The notes under the pieces: model-generated | Databases searched by the model: none | Seen by the model: only the letters and a program-made list of their open reading frames with translations | Told to the model about the DNA's origin: nothing | Assembly: GCF_018320785.1 (NCBI RefSeq) | Contig: NC_054866.1 | Location: forward strand, 29,799,000 to 29,862,999 | Length of the DNA: 64,000 nt | Reading direction: 5' to 3' | From: Cheilinus undulatus | Taxonomy: Eukaryota > Chordata > Actinopteri > Labriformes > Labridae | Part shown: in pieces, positions 13,132-37,689 of the stretch | Position numbering within the stretch: the first letter of the stretch is position 1 | How the letters are laid out: every line of letters starts with the position of its first letter | Made by a program: the position numbers and the translations under genes

Positions 13132-14555
13132 GCTTAAAAGTTACAGAAGGTTCAATTCAATTTTGATGATAAAGGCAAACATGTGACACAAACTGTTAAC
13201 TGACAAAGATGAAATGAAAGTAACTCACAAGTCATAACAGAAAGTCAGAACAGAGAACCAAGAAAGGTTATCTACATTTGAATAAAAAGTTATTGAGTGG
13301 TAAACTGAATACTTATTGTTTTCTGGGTAAATTACAGTATCGCAGTTACATTTGTTTTTCTTATAACTGAGACTGTCTCAAGAGACCACAGTATATCAAG
13401 TGTGTTTCAGTAAACAAAAGCCTATAATAGATGTTTTGCCATAGTTTCTAATCTAAAGTCAGTATTCATGCACAGTTGTGCCACAGCTCTCCTAGGGGCT
13501 GCAGCCCTCTTTAGCTTGAGTTCAGACTCCACAGGTATCCAAGTTTGGGAAATACAATAACATAGCATTAGAATATTTTGCACAGGAAATACTTATTGAT
13601 ATACATATGCCAAGCACTGTTCCTTCATTATGGAAATTATTCTAATATAAAAAATATAATGTACAAAGATATTAGTACTTAATTCAAGTTTTATTCAATC
13701 AAAACCTTGTTGGAATAACTAAATGACAACGTTTTCCTTTTAGGACACTGGTAGGAGTTGATTAAAGACTTGTGTCAAAATATTAACATTTTCAATTGTG
13801 AGTGATTGCAGTATTTCTGTAGTTACCTGCGATAAAGCACACCCTTTTTACTGCATTTTAAAAATTTTACTATTTTGCATCTAAAATTGTTTTTGTGTCG
13901 TTTTGGGATTTTTTCATTGTCTTAAACTAAGGGCAACTAACTTCCTGGTTGGAGACAGGCCTGCTTTAACAGGCAGATTAAAGATTATGGCATGAACTTA
14001 ACCATGGAAAAAGGAACTTGTTATGGATTGAAAAAGAAATAGGGGACAGTAAAATGTTAAATGTTTGATAACACAATGTGTGGATTATGTTTGACCCATC
14101 CTGAGCTGTGTGTGAGGGTTTTTTTTTTTAAGTGAAATGAGACTACGGAGCAGTGGTAGACTTATTGTACATCTCTGTGACAGCATGGAGACAGTGAAGT
14201 AGCTAAACTGAAGTGTGTTGACAGGGAAAATAAAGCATGCAACTGATCACAATTTAAAAAAAGAAAAAAAGATTTGAGTGCACTTATTGTAGGGTGCATC
14301 ACAATGAAGCTTGACAGACCTTAAAAAAAAAAAGGGCAATAAAAAATATTAAAATTCACAGTTTTCAATATATTTAGAATCAAAATCATTTTTTTCACGA
14401 CAAAAATATAGTGATTATGTTTTTGATCTTATGATTAGCACCTCTACATATATAGTTAATTCTTTCAGCACTTATCCCATAATCCACTGCACCACAGCAA
14501 TCAGCTTATCAATGCTCGCAGAGTCAGAAAATGTCTTAACAAAACCCTTACTTTT

Positions 14556-14727
14556 GGGGCGCAGATGGCCTAGGCTGTGCCCTGGTTGTGCTCCAAGTAC
14601 GTGACTGCCCAGGTTCAGGTCATGTCTCTGGCTCTTAACAGCATGTCATCCCCCATTCTCTCATCACTGTTTCCAGCTCTAACCTATCCTTCAAATAAAG
14701 GCTAAAAAAATAAATCTTTAAAAAAAT
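14556..14727 (+). mobile_element. tRNA-derived SINE, copy B (diverged)
   Basis: This has the same layout as the copy at 12,946: GCAGATGGCCTAGGC in the box A position, a degraded box B CAGGTTCAGGTC, the body GCATGTCATCCCCCATTCTCTC, and the tail CAAATAAAGGC then AAATCTTTAAAA. It is more diverged, and no convincing target duplication is visible. It is related to copies A and C by order and spacing of the blocks. Confidence 0.72.
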
Positions 14728-16513
14728 GGTTTTAGTTTAACAAAATCTTTCCCAAAGAACTAGGTGGAGATCATAAACAGATAATAAGTAAACTGTTATC
14801 TATCTTAATAGATACATAAATAATTTAATTAATGAGTAAAATAATTATCAAACTTAATTTTCATAGACTTGCCTGTCAAAGTGAGTTGCCTTTAAACATG
14901 TCCAAAGGGAAAACAAGAGGACAACAACAACAACAACAAACAAACAGACAAAAAAAAATTTTAAGAATAAAAAAAAATAAAAAAAATAAAAAAATAAAAA
15001 TACTAACGTTCCCAGCTAGCTAGCTGGCGCAACATTAGCTTAGACCACACCACTGAAATCGTGGCACACTTCCTAACCGGATGACATTATTCCTCCACCT
15101 AATTGTTAACTAACCAGTACATTAAACAGAATAAAAAGATAGTTATTTACCAGGAGATGGACATTCCCATTGTGGTCAGGGCGAGTCTTGTCCCATTGCA
15201 CCTGCGCAAACGTTAGCCTGCAGGTGCGTCTGTGAAGACAAAGCGGATCGTTGGGCTGCTGGTAAGAGCAGATCAGAAAAACAGTCCAAGTTGCAGATGG
15301 TTACTTTAAATACCACTCTTTGGTCACAACAGATTTTTATCACCAAAAATGACTGTGAATCACACAACGCTACAACATGGCTAGCCACAATGTTGGCAGG
15401 AACAAACTTGTTGTCTAAGACAATTGTATTTGAGCACACTGTTATGGCTGGTCATGTTTCTTTCTGTTCAATAACTGGTCTTCAGTGAATTTAGATGTAA
15501 CATTACCCTTACTTTCAAAGTCTTAGATAATTGAAATGGAGCTATTCACTTACTAATATTACCTTTTACCAGCTTTTGCATCAGGTCTCAATTTAAACAG
15601 TCCAACTCACATAACCTGAACCCTATATGCTGTTTACAATCGTGAACCTCACCTTTGAGAGCCTTTTCATTGTTGATTGTTGTCTACTTTTAACTCCTTC
15701 ACCCTTTGTGAACCCTGTCATAGCAGATTATTTCTCTTGTATTGAAGTAATCCTTTTGTAATTTTTCCTACACCCTTCAAACATAATACTGACTGTACTT
15801 TACTGAAGACAGTTACATAACAATATGGATACAGTTGATACCTTGCCTAAGGATAGCTACTTTAGGTTTGAAAATTGCACTTGTGGTTGAAGGGAGGCCA
15901 CCCATTGCTCTGTACCACCCTCAAACACAACATTGTGTTCTGTCTCATATCAGTTCCATTCAAACAGGAGACTTACTGGGTCCCAGTGGACCCTGCCATA
16001 CCACGGCTCACTGTACTGTCCGTTCATAGTCTATCACTTTCACAGGGGGGCCTCTATCTGATAATACGGTATCGGAAGAGTCTGCAGCATGTAGAGTGGC
16101 TGACATATACAAGGAGGCACATGGGTGTAACGTGACAACTCACAGTGGCACATAGTGCTTCATGTGTGCCCAATGATGTGTTGTTAGGATACAAAATATT
16201 TGATGCACCTTTTGGTGGTACATGTCTCAAGTTTTCTATTTTGGTGGCATACAGACTGAGACAGAATCATGTATTTGAATAACATGTCACGTGAAGGTAA
16301 ACATAAGAAGTCATACACAAACAGATCACTAAAGCTTGGGTAATTGCATGCCAGTCTGCAAACAAAATTACCCAATCACAAGCTTCCACCTCCACCTAGA
16401 CACGCACTGTATGTTCATGCTGTATTCTCTCCTAAGGCACACAGTGCACACAGTTTTTCTTTTTGATGACTGTGTTCACATTGTCTGACTTATTTTTGTT
16501 ACTGTTTCTGTAG

Positions 16514-20416
<3,903 letters not shown>

Positions 20417-21526
20417 AGTCCTCTGATCATGATGACTCCGGTCCAGTCAACTTCAGACAACTATGAAACTAAAACAAAGCTTTGGTTTCATTGTGGTCAA
20501 CTGAGGATAGGAGACAGAAGGAGAGAAATAGGGGGAAAAAATGAGGATTGTTCTCAGCTGTAACACAGACTGCCAAACAGTCAAATGCCAAAATACAGTA
20601 CACATACACAACAGTTCAAACCGACTTATTGAAGGTGTTCTTCTAGCCATTTCAGGTCTTTATCTCAGGGAAGAAGACTATGTTGCTGGCCATTCTTGGG
20701 TTGTTAAATAATTCATGTGCTCTTAGATCAGTAATAGTACTTGATTGTCTAGTGCCACTGACAAGAGACTACACAGTAATTACAAACAAAACTGTGCAGA
20801 TCTTTAATCTGACCAGACATGGAGACCTCAGGCAGTATGCTTTGTTAGGATATTAGTGGAGTGATATGAGGGATCCGCTGATGAAATATCTGACAGCGTT
20901 ACAGACATCATTAAGGCCTCAGGTTTAAACCAATGCAAGTGAACTTACACATTTAAGATGCTGATTTGCACCTTTTTTTAGCACAAATATGGGCTTGCTC
21001 CCCTCTCAGCTAAGCACTTTATGTGGGAAGAAGGAATTACTTGACTTCAGATTACAGTTATGCATCATTGTACCTCAATGCTGACTTAAAGTACAATTAG
21101 ATATTCAGAATAGTACATTTTAAAAAACTTTCATTTTACCAGAATGTGAGAATGGCTGGACATAATGATATAAATTTCCCTTCTTAAAAATGTACAGCAT
21201 GTAACATAAGGTAAATCGTGTAAATTTGTACTCTAAGGTTAAATTGAATCATTTCATTTCAAAGCATTCATCCCTTTGTAGCAAAGTAAAACAACATAGT
21301 TTATCATTTTATTCGCTGAGCTCTACACAAAAATTGGCACTTCTGAGTTAAAGGGTTACATTAAACATTTTGTAATATACTGTATAATATTATAGGCTTG
21401 TTGCACATAAATGATGTTTTTTTTCATTTGTTCAAAGTATGATGTGTGCTGTGGTGGATAGCATTTGTTTGTATATTTGGTACATCTTGTTGATTTAATG
21501 TAAACTTGTACATAGGTTGTAAATGT

Positions 21527-21532
21527 AATAAA
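21527..21532 (+). terminator. polyadenylation signal of tmprss4
   Basis: AATAAA follows about 1.1 kb of non-coding sequence after the tmprss4 stop codon. A T-rich and GT-rich stretch (GATTGTTTTTGTCACC) begins about 30 bases later, as expected downstream of a cleavage site. It is the best signal before the convergent mre11 3' end. Confidence 0.6.
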
Positions 21533-22237
21533 GACACTTCTTCAGCTTGGTATCCAGAACGATTGTTTTTGTCACCCGGCTAACTTGATATTCTCTGCGA
21601 GTGTGCTAGAAACTGGATCTGCCTTTGTTCCATTCACTGAATCTCCTCCCAGGCACACACCCTCTGACCCAAAGTTAACAAAGGAAGTGACAGAAACAAG
21701 GTTTATGAAAATCATTATATAAACTGTGAACTGAAAGATATCCAATGACAATTTCATCTGAACTTTCACATAAAATTATTGGAAAATACTTGAAAATGAA
21801 AAGGTATTCCAAACCAAAGTTTATCAGATCATCTGGTGTGTACTTTTATGAGTTTAGTTAATGGTTTGAAAGTGTCTTGAACTCCATCGCATCTAAAATT
21901 GTATCTTACCTCTCTCCTATGGTGGAAAGTAGTTATTTTCCTTAAATATTTTACATTACCACAGTGAATTGCAGACCCAGTTAAATCAGTGAGACAAAAG
22001 CAGAGAAGAAGGGAGCTCTAGGTCATTTGTTTGAGCCTATGACTCCCAAAATGCTGAACAATTTGCAAAAGAGCAACTCATCTTTCTTGCCATACTACTT
22101 GGTAAACTCTACCAAACAATTCACCTGCCCTGTACATCCCGTAGAGGCTTATTATGTCTATTTTTGTCTCTAATACCATAATCTTTGAGGCAGAGTTCCC
22201 AATTTAAAAAACAGGGGCAACTTATATAGGAAAAACA

Positions 22238-22243
22238 TTTATT
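22238..22243 (-). terminator. polyadenylation signal of mre11
   Basis: On the - strand AATAAA lies about 260 bases after the mre11 stop codon at 22,503. This leaves roughly 700 bp between the 3' ends of the two convergent genes. Confidence 0.55.
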
Positions 22244-22502
22244 AAATCCTCAGCATGGACATGGAGTTCAGAGTAAAAGTTCAAAGTACAGCATGTACGT
22301 AACTGAGCCCTTTCACCAGAACATACTGACTGGACAGCTTCATACAAGGCAATGATAGATCATCAACTTTAATTATTTACTGCACAAGACTGATGGGAGA
22401 ACATGAACTATAAAGACATTTGTGGTTTCTAAACTGCTGCTCACTTGTTGATTAGAATTTGCAGATTTTATGGAAGATCACTCATTATATGTAGAAGATT
22501 GG

Positions 22503-29993
<7,491 letters not shown>

Positions 29994-30639
29994 GATGATG
30001 AATGATGAGGAGGGATCTGTTTACACCTGACAGGTGGTCAAGAAATACCGGTGCTGCAAAAATTGTCAATGCGGTTATAGTTAATGTCAAGAAAAAACTC
30101 AGGGATGCAGCAACAATATCACAAGAGCTATTGTTGATACAGCTAAGATTATGAATGCTACTGAATACTGAAGAGCTATAAAATATTACACCACATCATC
30201 AAGATCAAATCAGTAAAGCCAGCGAGCGAATAGGAGATGTCAAACAACTCTTAGTTTCGTTATCGATCAGTGTTTCTATATGGAAGCCATGCTTACAAAA
30301 CAGAGTCTACATACGACACATTGCATCCTAAATTGAAGAGTAAAGTAATAACTAGCTCACAATAACCAGTTCGTTAAGTACTAGCCAGCAGGAGTAACGT
30401 GATACTGAAAGCTAATAAACTTAGAGGATGGTAAACTTCATAAACATTAGGTTAGCTTTCAATATAAGCTAGGAACCATTAAGAGCAAGCTATCAATGTA
30501 ACACAATGCTGACACATTTTTAACGCTGCATATAAAAGACGTCTGTGTATCACTTAATACATCAGTAAATTCATATACTTATTTGCTGTTCATGCTAACG
30601 ATAACAGCGTGGAGAAACTCCTTGTTTTCTACCCACCTC

Positions 30640-31138
30640 CTCCGAGGACCAAAAACGACGAAACTTGTCCTTAAAATCCCGGGAAGTCTTGCAAGCTCTG
30701 GCCCCGCCCCTCGCAGGAGGCTTTTAGGTATTGTAGTTTCACTCAGAAGACGGCCGCTCTAATCTTCAAGTCTCAGCAAAGAGGGAACTACATTTCCGGT
30801 AAACAAGCGATATGCGTTTGTTTCAATTACAGAGACACACCGGTAGAGCTGTCCGTCCAACTTAACAGTTGCGTTGATGAGCTCGGTGGCTGAACGGGCA
30901 GGGCTGATATCGATATCATTCAAACCCATCAGTAATCCTGGATTGTCAAGCGATGTTTTCAATTCACAACCCATATTAGCACTGGTAGCTCTAGAAACGC
31001 TACACAGCTAACACGATATTTATCATAAACAAATAATACTTGGCTTTAACTCTGCTTTTAAATTGATATTTGAAGACTTTAGAATATTTTGACAATAGGT
31101 TTTGCGAAAGCGAGGTACACTGGACTGGCTGCCCTTCA
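30640..31138. promoter_or_regulatory. bidirectional promoter region between mre11 and cep57
   Basis: The two genes diverge here. Visible elements are a GC box GCCCCGCCCC at 30701-30710 and AACTACATTTCCGGT at 30786-30800, which combines a ZNF143-like ACTACA and an ETS-type core (ACCGGAAA on the - strand). A second inverted ACTACAAT-type motif sits near 30,732-30,742. No TATA box is evident. This is the usual makeup of housekeeping bidirectional promoters. Exact start sites cannot be read from sequence. Confidence 0.6.
30759..30974 (-). CDS. uncharacterised 71-codon ORF upstream of mre11
   Basis: An uninterrupted ORF starts in a good context (A at -3, G at +4: AATATGG). Its translation (MGCELKTSLDNPGLL at the start, LLRLED at the end) has balanced composition, with one hydrophilic SPARSATELINATVKLDGQL stretch, no membrane segment and no low complexity. 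It sits wholly between the mre11 and cep57 starts on the mre11 strand. A donor-like CCG/GTGTGT occurs after codon 45, so it could also be the first exon of a longer transcript. I do not recognise the family. It may be a small gene, an upstream ORF or exon of an mre11 transcript, or chance; part overlaps the promoter motifs. Confidence 0.35.
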   Translation of the reverse strand: MGCELKTSLDNPGLLMGLNDIDISPARSATELINATVKLDGQLYRCVSVIETNAYRLFTGNVVPSLLRLED

Positions 31139-34100
31139 ATGGAGGCTCTGTCAAAAACAGCCGCAGCTGATGCTACGCGTGAAAAGGTAGCTTCAAATTA
31201 ATTTACCGAATTTGGTATAAAGGAAGGATTAAAGCTACTTCTCTGTTCAAGTTTGAGTTAGTCGTAGAGATAGCTGAAAGGCTACCTAGCAGCAGTTGCT
31301 ACAACTCGGGTGTTGCACACTGAAAAGTGCACTGGAGTTGCATCTTGATGTTTCATCCAAGCTGGAGAGTACTAATAGATTAGTTAATTCATCTGCTGGT
31401 TATTGCTTTTAATGATATTGCTAATATCAAACCAACATTGCTGATATGTTTTACATATTTGCACTACTAAAATATAAGCCTGTTTCTCTGCAGGATCTCT
31501 GTCCACCAGCACGCCGCGGAGTAGTATCAGACAGCCTGTCACTCACATCTTATAAAGAATATCCTGCTCACCGTCCTTTCATTAATACACTTGTGCACCA
31601 CACTCCTCAAACACGCACACATCAGTCATTTCGCCCATCATCACCTGTCAAGGCATTCCCAGAGACTAGCAGTGCAGGTAACTTATATTTTGTACATTTG
31701 TATATGCATGTATTTATTCCCTTCCCAAAGTTTCCATTGAGGTATTGTGGTGTTCACAGCTCCATGGTTACAGCATGTGCAACATGATGCCGCACTACTA
31801 GAGTGTCTCAGCTGCACAGGCATCTATTCATCCTTTAACATTATCCTCCTCTTATAGTCATCAATCAATCCTAACCTTAATGTTTTAGTACACTAAAACT
31901 ATAAGTACACCTATAGATGATTTTGAAATCAACCAGTTAACCTTCAAATCTTAAGATATTGTACCTAATCTCATACTTTCAATGTGTGTACTCTTTTAGC
32001 AATCCTTTCTGCTCTGAGGAACCTTCAGGAGAAGATCAGGAGGTTAGAGTTGGAGAAAGGAAAAGCTGAGCTTAGTCTACACACTTTGGGGAAAGATCCA
32101 TCATACACACACGAGCAGAGCAATCAAGTCCCAGGGAGACTTTTAAATGATCAGACAGACACAGAAAAAGAGATCAGGGATCAGTCTAACTGCAATCAAG
32201 GTGGGCATGTTAAAAAAATATAACCTTTGTCAGAGGTAATTTTTTTTTTTTTTTGTATCTTATTATGTTCTATTGTTTTTTCCTCCAAAGTGTTAATCAG
32301 CCACCTGGCTGCTGCAGAGTCTCGCTGTGTGAAGCTAGAGAGACAACTGGATCACATGAGAAGGATGCTGCGCAGTGCCAAGGCAGACAGGACCAGTCTG
32401 CTCAGACAGCAAGTTAACCCTGTGTGTCTTAATGCCATTGGCGGGGATAGAAATGCTAAGTCTCTAAGTCTAAAGACACATCAGATCTTTGTAATTCAGT
32501 GTTTTAGAGTAAAAAACACCGAAGGATGAGTGAGTAGATTTGTAGTGCTATATTTATTGTTCTCTGCATTCTTAGGTTTCCATTGAGAAGGCCAAGCCTG
32601 CTGATAAACAGGCCTACGCAGTGTCTCAGCATGCCCAGTTGAAGAAACTGGAGCTACTGGAGCAGGAGTATCTTCGGCTGACACGCACACAAAACAACGC
32701 AGAGGTATGCACAAAGATGCAGTGAAATGAGAGTGGTTACTGACCTTAAGTTCAGAGGTACCTTGACCCAAAATATTTCTAATAGGCCACATCACAGAGT
32801 ACAGTCTAGACCTGCCCTCTCAGCTATGAATTGGCACTACAAACAAAGATTGATTGATTAATTGATTTCTATTCAAATGACGGCAACTTCTCAAGCCTGG
32901 TCAGAGTGAAAAAAGTGCTTACTTAAATAATATTTTTGTAAAGCTTAGCTCTATATACAGGGCCTCAAGAGTTCCCAAAATATCCTTAACATATCCTTTC
33001 CTACCCCCTGCTGCTTTCCTTCCAATTGCTGAATACATTTACCTTAAACTAAATTTGAGAGAGAATGTCACTCAACTTTGTTCACATCTCGTTGGCAGCA
33101 GCATGGTATTTTTTGCTTTTAAGTAAGATGTAAGGTGTTTTACTTGTACTGATATGTAAGTTGATAATAGCCAATAGGAAAAACAGAGCTTCGATTGTCA
33201 TAATTTTATTACCCCTATGATGATAATTGTTTGTGTTTGAACATGTAAGGTGAAGATCCGGGAGCTGGAGATGAAGCTGCAGGAGGAAGAGCACCAGAGA
33301 AAACTTGTCCAGGATAAAGCCAATCAGGTAACAAGAATATCTTTTGATATTCTCTATAGCACCCACTGCCTCCTCATGTGTAATGTTAACAGCTTGTAAC
33401 GTTTCTCATATTTGAAAGGAGGATTTCTATATTTGTTTGTTTGTTTGTTTGTTTGTTTGTTGATTAGCTACAGACGGGTTTGGAGGCGAATAGGATTCTG
33501 CTGCAGTCAGTGTCACCTTGCCTGTCCTCCAGACAGTCCAAAGAGAAGAAGTCTGACTCAAAGGTAGAGACCCTCAAAGGAACAATGGTTTCTTATCTTA
33601 TATGAGTCAGAATTAAAACAAGTACAGGCAAATGAAGTTGTAATGATCATGTGCTTCACACAGAAAATTAAATGAAAACTTAAGTAGTTTGGGGATAAAG
33701 ATAGATTCAAAATCATAGAGGTTCAATTTATTTGTCTTTAACTAGAGTATAATTGTTGACATTTTTTATATCGTTGAATTGATACTTGCAAGATTTAGTT
33801 GTTATGATAGCTAAGTTGATTAGTTTATATGTATATGGTCCAGTTGTTTAATATAATGGATCAGCATTAGTCATGTAAATTTTTTGTGGACTAATAATGT
33901 TTTTGTTGATTTTCCCAGAAAGCATCACCACAAGCATTGTCCCATACAGAACCACACTATAGACTGAGCCTCAGAGATGTTCCTTTTGTTGCTGGAACGG
34001 TAAAAATGTGTTTATAGTTTTAGTGTTGGGATAAGGTGGGATTTACTGTCAGATTCATCGGTCTTTCTAACACTGGTTCTCCCAGTGAATTTTTATGTTT

Positions 34101-36014
34101 TGCAAGAAAAATCTGTTATGTTCATTTTAAAACTAAGTAGACTGCACTTAGGCTCATCCACACTGTGCATTGCCTGCAATCAAGAGTCTCACTTTTTTGC
34201 CTCTCATGCATATACCAGCCCATACATCATTTCTGTGATGTAGGTATACCTGCATGCATGTGCAATGAAGGTGCTGGCAATGCAGATGGGGGGATTAGCC
34301 ACAAGCTAAGAGACTAGCAGTGCCACTTCAACAGCTTTTCTCCCTCATTTTATCCTAAAAATGCTTTTAAAGGGTTTTACTGTACTATCGAGCAAATAAA
34401 CCTAAAGGAAATTGGATAGATTGAAATGGCAACTCAGTTCAAGATGAAAAGTTAAAAGTGAGCAGTTATGTATCGTTTGTGGATGAGGCGGTGTAGGTAC
34501 CAAATCAGAGTGTCAGATCCTCTTGGGGCCCTGCGTTTACTAGTGACTTTACACAGTAGGATTGATTGTATTTTGGATGACGAATTGGCTCATTGTGTTG
34601 AGTTTACAGAAGTAGCTTCATGGCATTTTTAAAAATCGCTGCTCTGTTGTCTTATCTACAGGAATACAGGAATATAAATTTATGGTGCTAGTTGTGTTCG
34701 TCTGATTACAATCTCCAAAACAAACAACATTAGCAGTATGACCAGAGTGCAAACCGCAATTACTCAATGTGAAGAAAATATCCACTAAAAATAAATATAT
34801 ATTGAGCTATTGTTTACATTTAATGAAACCTTCTTTTTAAAGATTTTGCAAACTACTTCCTTTAACTGTCTACCAATTCTGAGACCTGCTTCATTTAGTG
34901 AACAACAGTAGTTTCCTTTTGTTTTGTTTTTTTTGTTGTTGTTGTTGTTTTTTTTTACATTTTTTGTTGCTGTTAAGACATGAGCCAAAAAGCAAGAATG
35001 GTTCAAGGTTAAGAGCTGTGTGCAAACTTAAGGGCTCCTATTACTGAACTGAGCCAAACAATCCAGATCTCTAAAAGGAGCCAGAATTCCCTAATCCTAT
35101 GAGCGAGGTTGGATGGAGACTTAAAAGCTATGCTTTTTGTTTATTGTTGGACTTCTGCATATTATAGTTGACAGGGTGGCCCTTTGCTAGTGTCTACCCT
35201 ATCAGACCAATCCAGATGGTATCTGAATGCTCCAAATGGATGTTGACCCTTGTTAATGTAGGGTCTAAACGGGGTCTCCATCTCCTCTTTGTCTTGACTT
35301 TTAGTCAGTGGGGTGCAGCCACTCAGTCCGAGCCAACGTCCAGTCAGTTTTGTCTCTCTTGAAGCGACACCAGCCCCACCTCTGCAACAGTCATGTTCTC
35401 TCCAAGAACACCAAAGAGACAGGGAACAGGTGGTCAGATTCTTCCTCCACTTCATCCTCTGCCAGTGAAGAGGAGCTTTCAGAGCTGCTGCAGGCACTGC
35501 AGGAGGAGCTGCGGCTCATGAGCTTGTGAGTGTAACAGCATGAAAGCCCTTTAATGAATGAATGGCTTAGAGTAGTGCTAAACTTTTGTCTGTATGTGTG
35601 TGTTTGCAGGGAGCAGGATGAGTTAATGAGGCAGGTGGAGTCCAGCGTGTCTGAAGAGGAAAGAAGAGAGCTTCAGAGGGAGCAGGAGAGGCTGCTGCTG
35701 AAGATGGAGAGGAAAGGAGAGCAGATCAGTAAACTCTACAAACACAAAACACAGGTAGGCTAACTCACCAGAAAACTAAGCAAGTCCACTCACAACCAAT
35801 CTATGAGTGTAAGGATTTGTTTTGTCCTCTTCTCTAGATAAAGAAGTTTAGAAAAGAAGCTGTTTCCAGGCGTAATGAGGTGAGGGCAACAACCACTGTG
35901 TCCTCAAGAGGTCACTCTACAGGATCAGTCAAAGTTCGACCAGGAGATAGGAGCAGGAGGAACCTGAGGTTGCTGAGGGATATGAAAGCTCTGCAGACCT
36001 CATTAAGGACCTAA
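31139..36014 (+). CDS. cep57: centrosomal protein of 57 kDa (CEP57)
   Basis: Coding exons: 31139-31186, 31494-31677, 32000-32200, 32291-32412, 32576-32704, 33250-33327, 33468-33563, 33919-33999, 35305-35525, 35610-35754, 35838-36014. They total 1,482 nt, or 493 residues (human 500). The N-terminal half is coiled coil starting at ALRNLQEKIRRLELE, the family's centrosome-localising region; a second coiled coil runs from EEELSELLQALQEEL to the end. The hallmark HYRLSLRDVPFVAG and the following VRANVQSVLSLLKRH separate CEP57 from CEP57L1, whose equivalent region differs. The C-terminus RPGDRSRRNLRLLRDMKALQ is the conserved basic microtubule-binding end. CEP57 works in pericentriolar organisation, spindle microtubule attachment and centriole duplication control. 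It is head to head with mre11. The start codon opens a 16-codon first exon; no upstream ATG in frame was seen. Confidence 0.95.
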
Positions 36015-36946
36015 TAAGGACTTTAAAAAAGAAAGCCAGCTTTATGATCTTATTGGTGCTACATTCCTATAGTCATTATTTCACCATCCTCGCAGACACT
36101 AACTGATAATCACCACTGAATATGTTTGACCAAGGTAAAAGAAGTGTCCCTTTATGAATATGGTGGATTGAAAACTTTTTTATTCTTACCCTTTAAAGAT
36201 AGCAGTATCAGGCACCAGATCAAGTGCATTTAACAAGGGAGATTAAGCTCATGATAGTTTAGCCATCAAGTGTCTACTGGGCCTTTGAAATGAAAATAAT
36301 GGGTTTTTTATTTTTATTCAACCTATTCTTTAAAGATCCCACAAAAAATGTATTCGTTACAGCTGCTGCTTCAACCATCAGCCTTAAATTCCCATCTTCT
36401 TTTTTAAACTTGATGTTAAAATATTCCACCTGCGGGGGGGGGGGGGTAAACTTCCAAAATCACAGCTCAGCTTTCTGAAGATGCTGCTTGGCCAGGTAAA
36501 ATAGTTTAATTCTAATTTCTTTTACATTTTTTGGCATATATTTGATTAAAGAGTCCCAAACAATACAAAAAGGCTAAAATTTAAATATATTTCAAAATAA
36601 GCCAAAAGTTCTTCAAACTGAATCATTCCAGTGACATTTTGATTGATTGTTACAGATTTCAGGATTTCATTGAGTGTACAGAAACTGCAGCAATACAATT
36701 GTTTGATAGTTTTATGCTTATTATAAGCCATATGATGGTGTGCAGGACCTTAAAAATTACACTTTGCTGTATTTTGTGAAAGACTAATCTGTATGATTGC
36801 TGATTAAAAATGTGTGTACATATCACATGCATACATGTTTTGTTAAAAAAAAAAACAGAATATTTGTATGTATATCTTGAACTGAATTCTGATATTTCTG
36901 ACAATCATGAGTGACCTATTTTTTGACTGAAATTTATTTATCTCAA

Positions 36947-36952
36947 ATTAAA
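36947..36952 (+). terminator. possible polyadenylation signal of cep57 (ATTAAA)
   Basis: The variant signal ATTAAA lies about 930 bases after the cep57 stop, in AT-rich sequence followed by TGTTTGCGTTTG. Other signals may be used, since the 3' end cannot be fixed from sequence. Confidence 0.35.
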
Positions 36953-37689
36953 GGATTTATGTTTGCGTTTGACTGAGTGCAAATTTCATTTTAGTTTTAT
37001 TGTGGGAGAAGCATGCATCATCTTAAGCTTTGGCAACTGGCCTTGCAACAGAAGACGGACTCCTTATGGGAATGTTTCATCACAGTCAGCTTTAATAAGC
37101 TATACTTAATTTCCTGACAAACAAAGCTGTAACGCTGAACAAATAGATTCAAGATGTCTTCTTTGGCTTCTTATTAATGCTGTTACACATTTTGCTTTGC
37201 AGCACCTTTCAGAAATCATTGAAGTGAACCAGTGCAGAAAAGGAACATGTCTTCTTTTAAAATGTTTGAGCCCTGTACTGTACATATAAAAATGTACATT
37301 TTTAAATAGTTTATTTTGGGTCATAATTATAGATCTACCCATCAAATTAGACACTTCATAACTTCAAAGAACTAAAGACTCTCATAGATGTTGGCTAAAT
37401 GCTTGATAATTGTCACATAGGCTGAATCAGTACAAAACAATTTAATATGTACTTATTGTGATGGATGCCAACTTTGCAATAAGACGGTTCATGACATTTC
37501 AATCCTCTAAGTGATATTATTAGAAAGTGGAAGCATTTAGGAACAACAGCAACTCAGACACAAATTGAAAGACCACAAAAATCACAGAGTGAGGACAAAA
37601 ACTGCTAAGGCGTATGATGCGTATAGATTGTCAAATTTGCTGATCATCACTGAAGAGTTCTGAACTTCCACTGGTATTAATGTAAGTAC

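Larger units (their letters stand above)
9900..16510 (+). other. presumed first intron and upstream region of tmprss4; repeats but no other gene
   Basis: This region contains two SINE copies, a C run at 10,318, an A-rich tract at 14,940-15,000 and several unconvincing ORFs. One at 10,835-11,017 (60 codons, basic) has no recognisable domain. Bases about 15,000-15,490 are less AT-rich and contain a - strand donor-like CTG/GTAAAT near 15,150; it could be a repeat or an untranslated exon and is not called as a gene. Confidence 0.4.

Noticed and set aside
33432-33461. (TTTG)n tract before a cep57 exon as a functional repeat
   Set aside because: A simple repeat ending in the acceptor pyrimidine region; ordinary for an intron.
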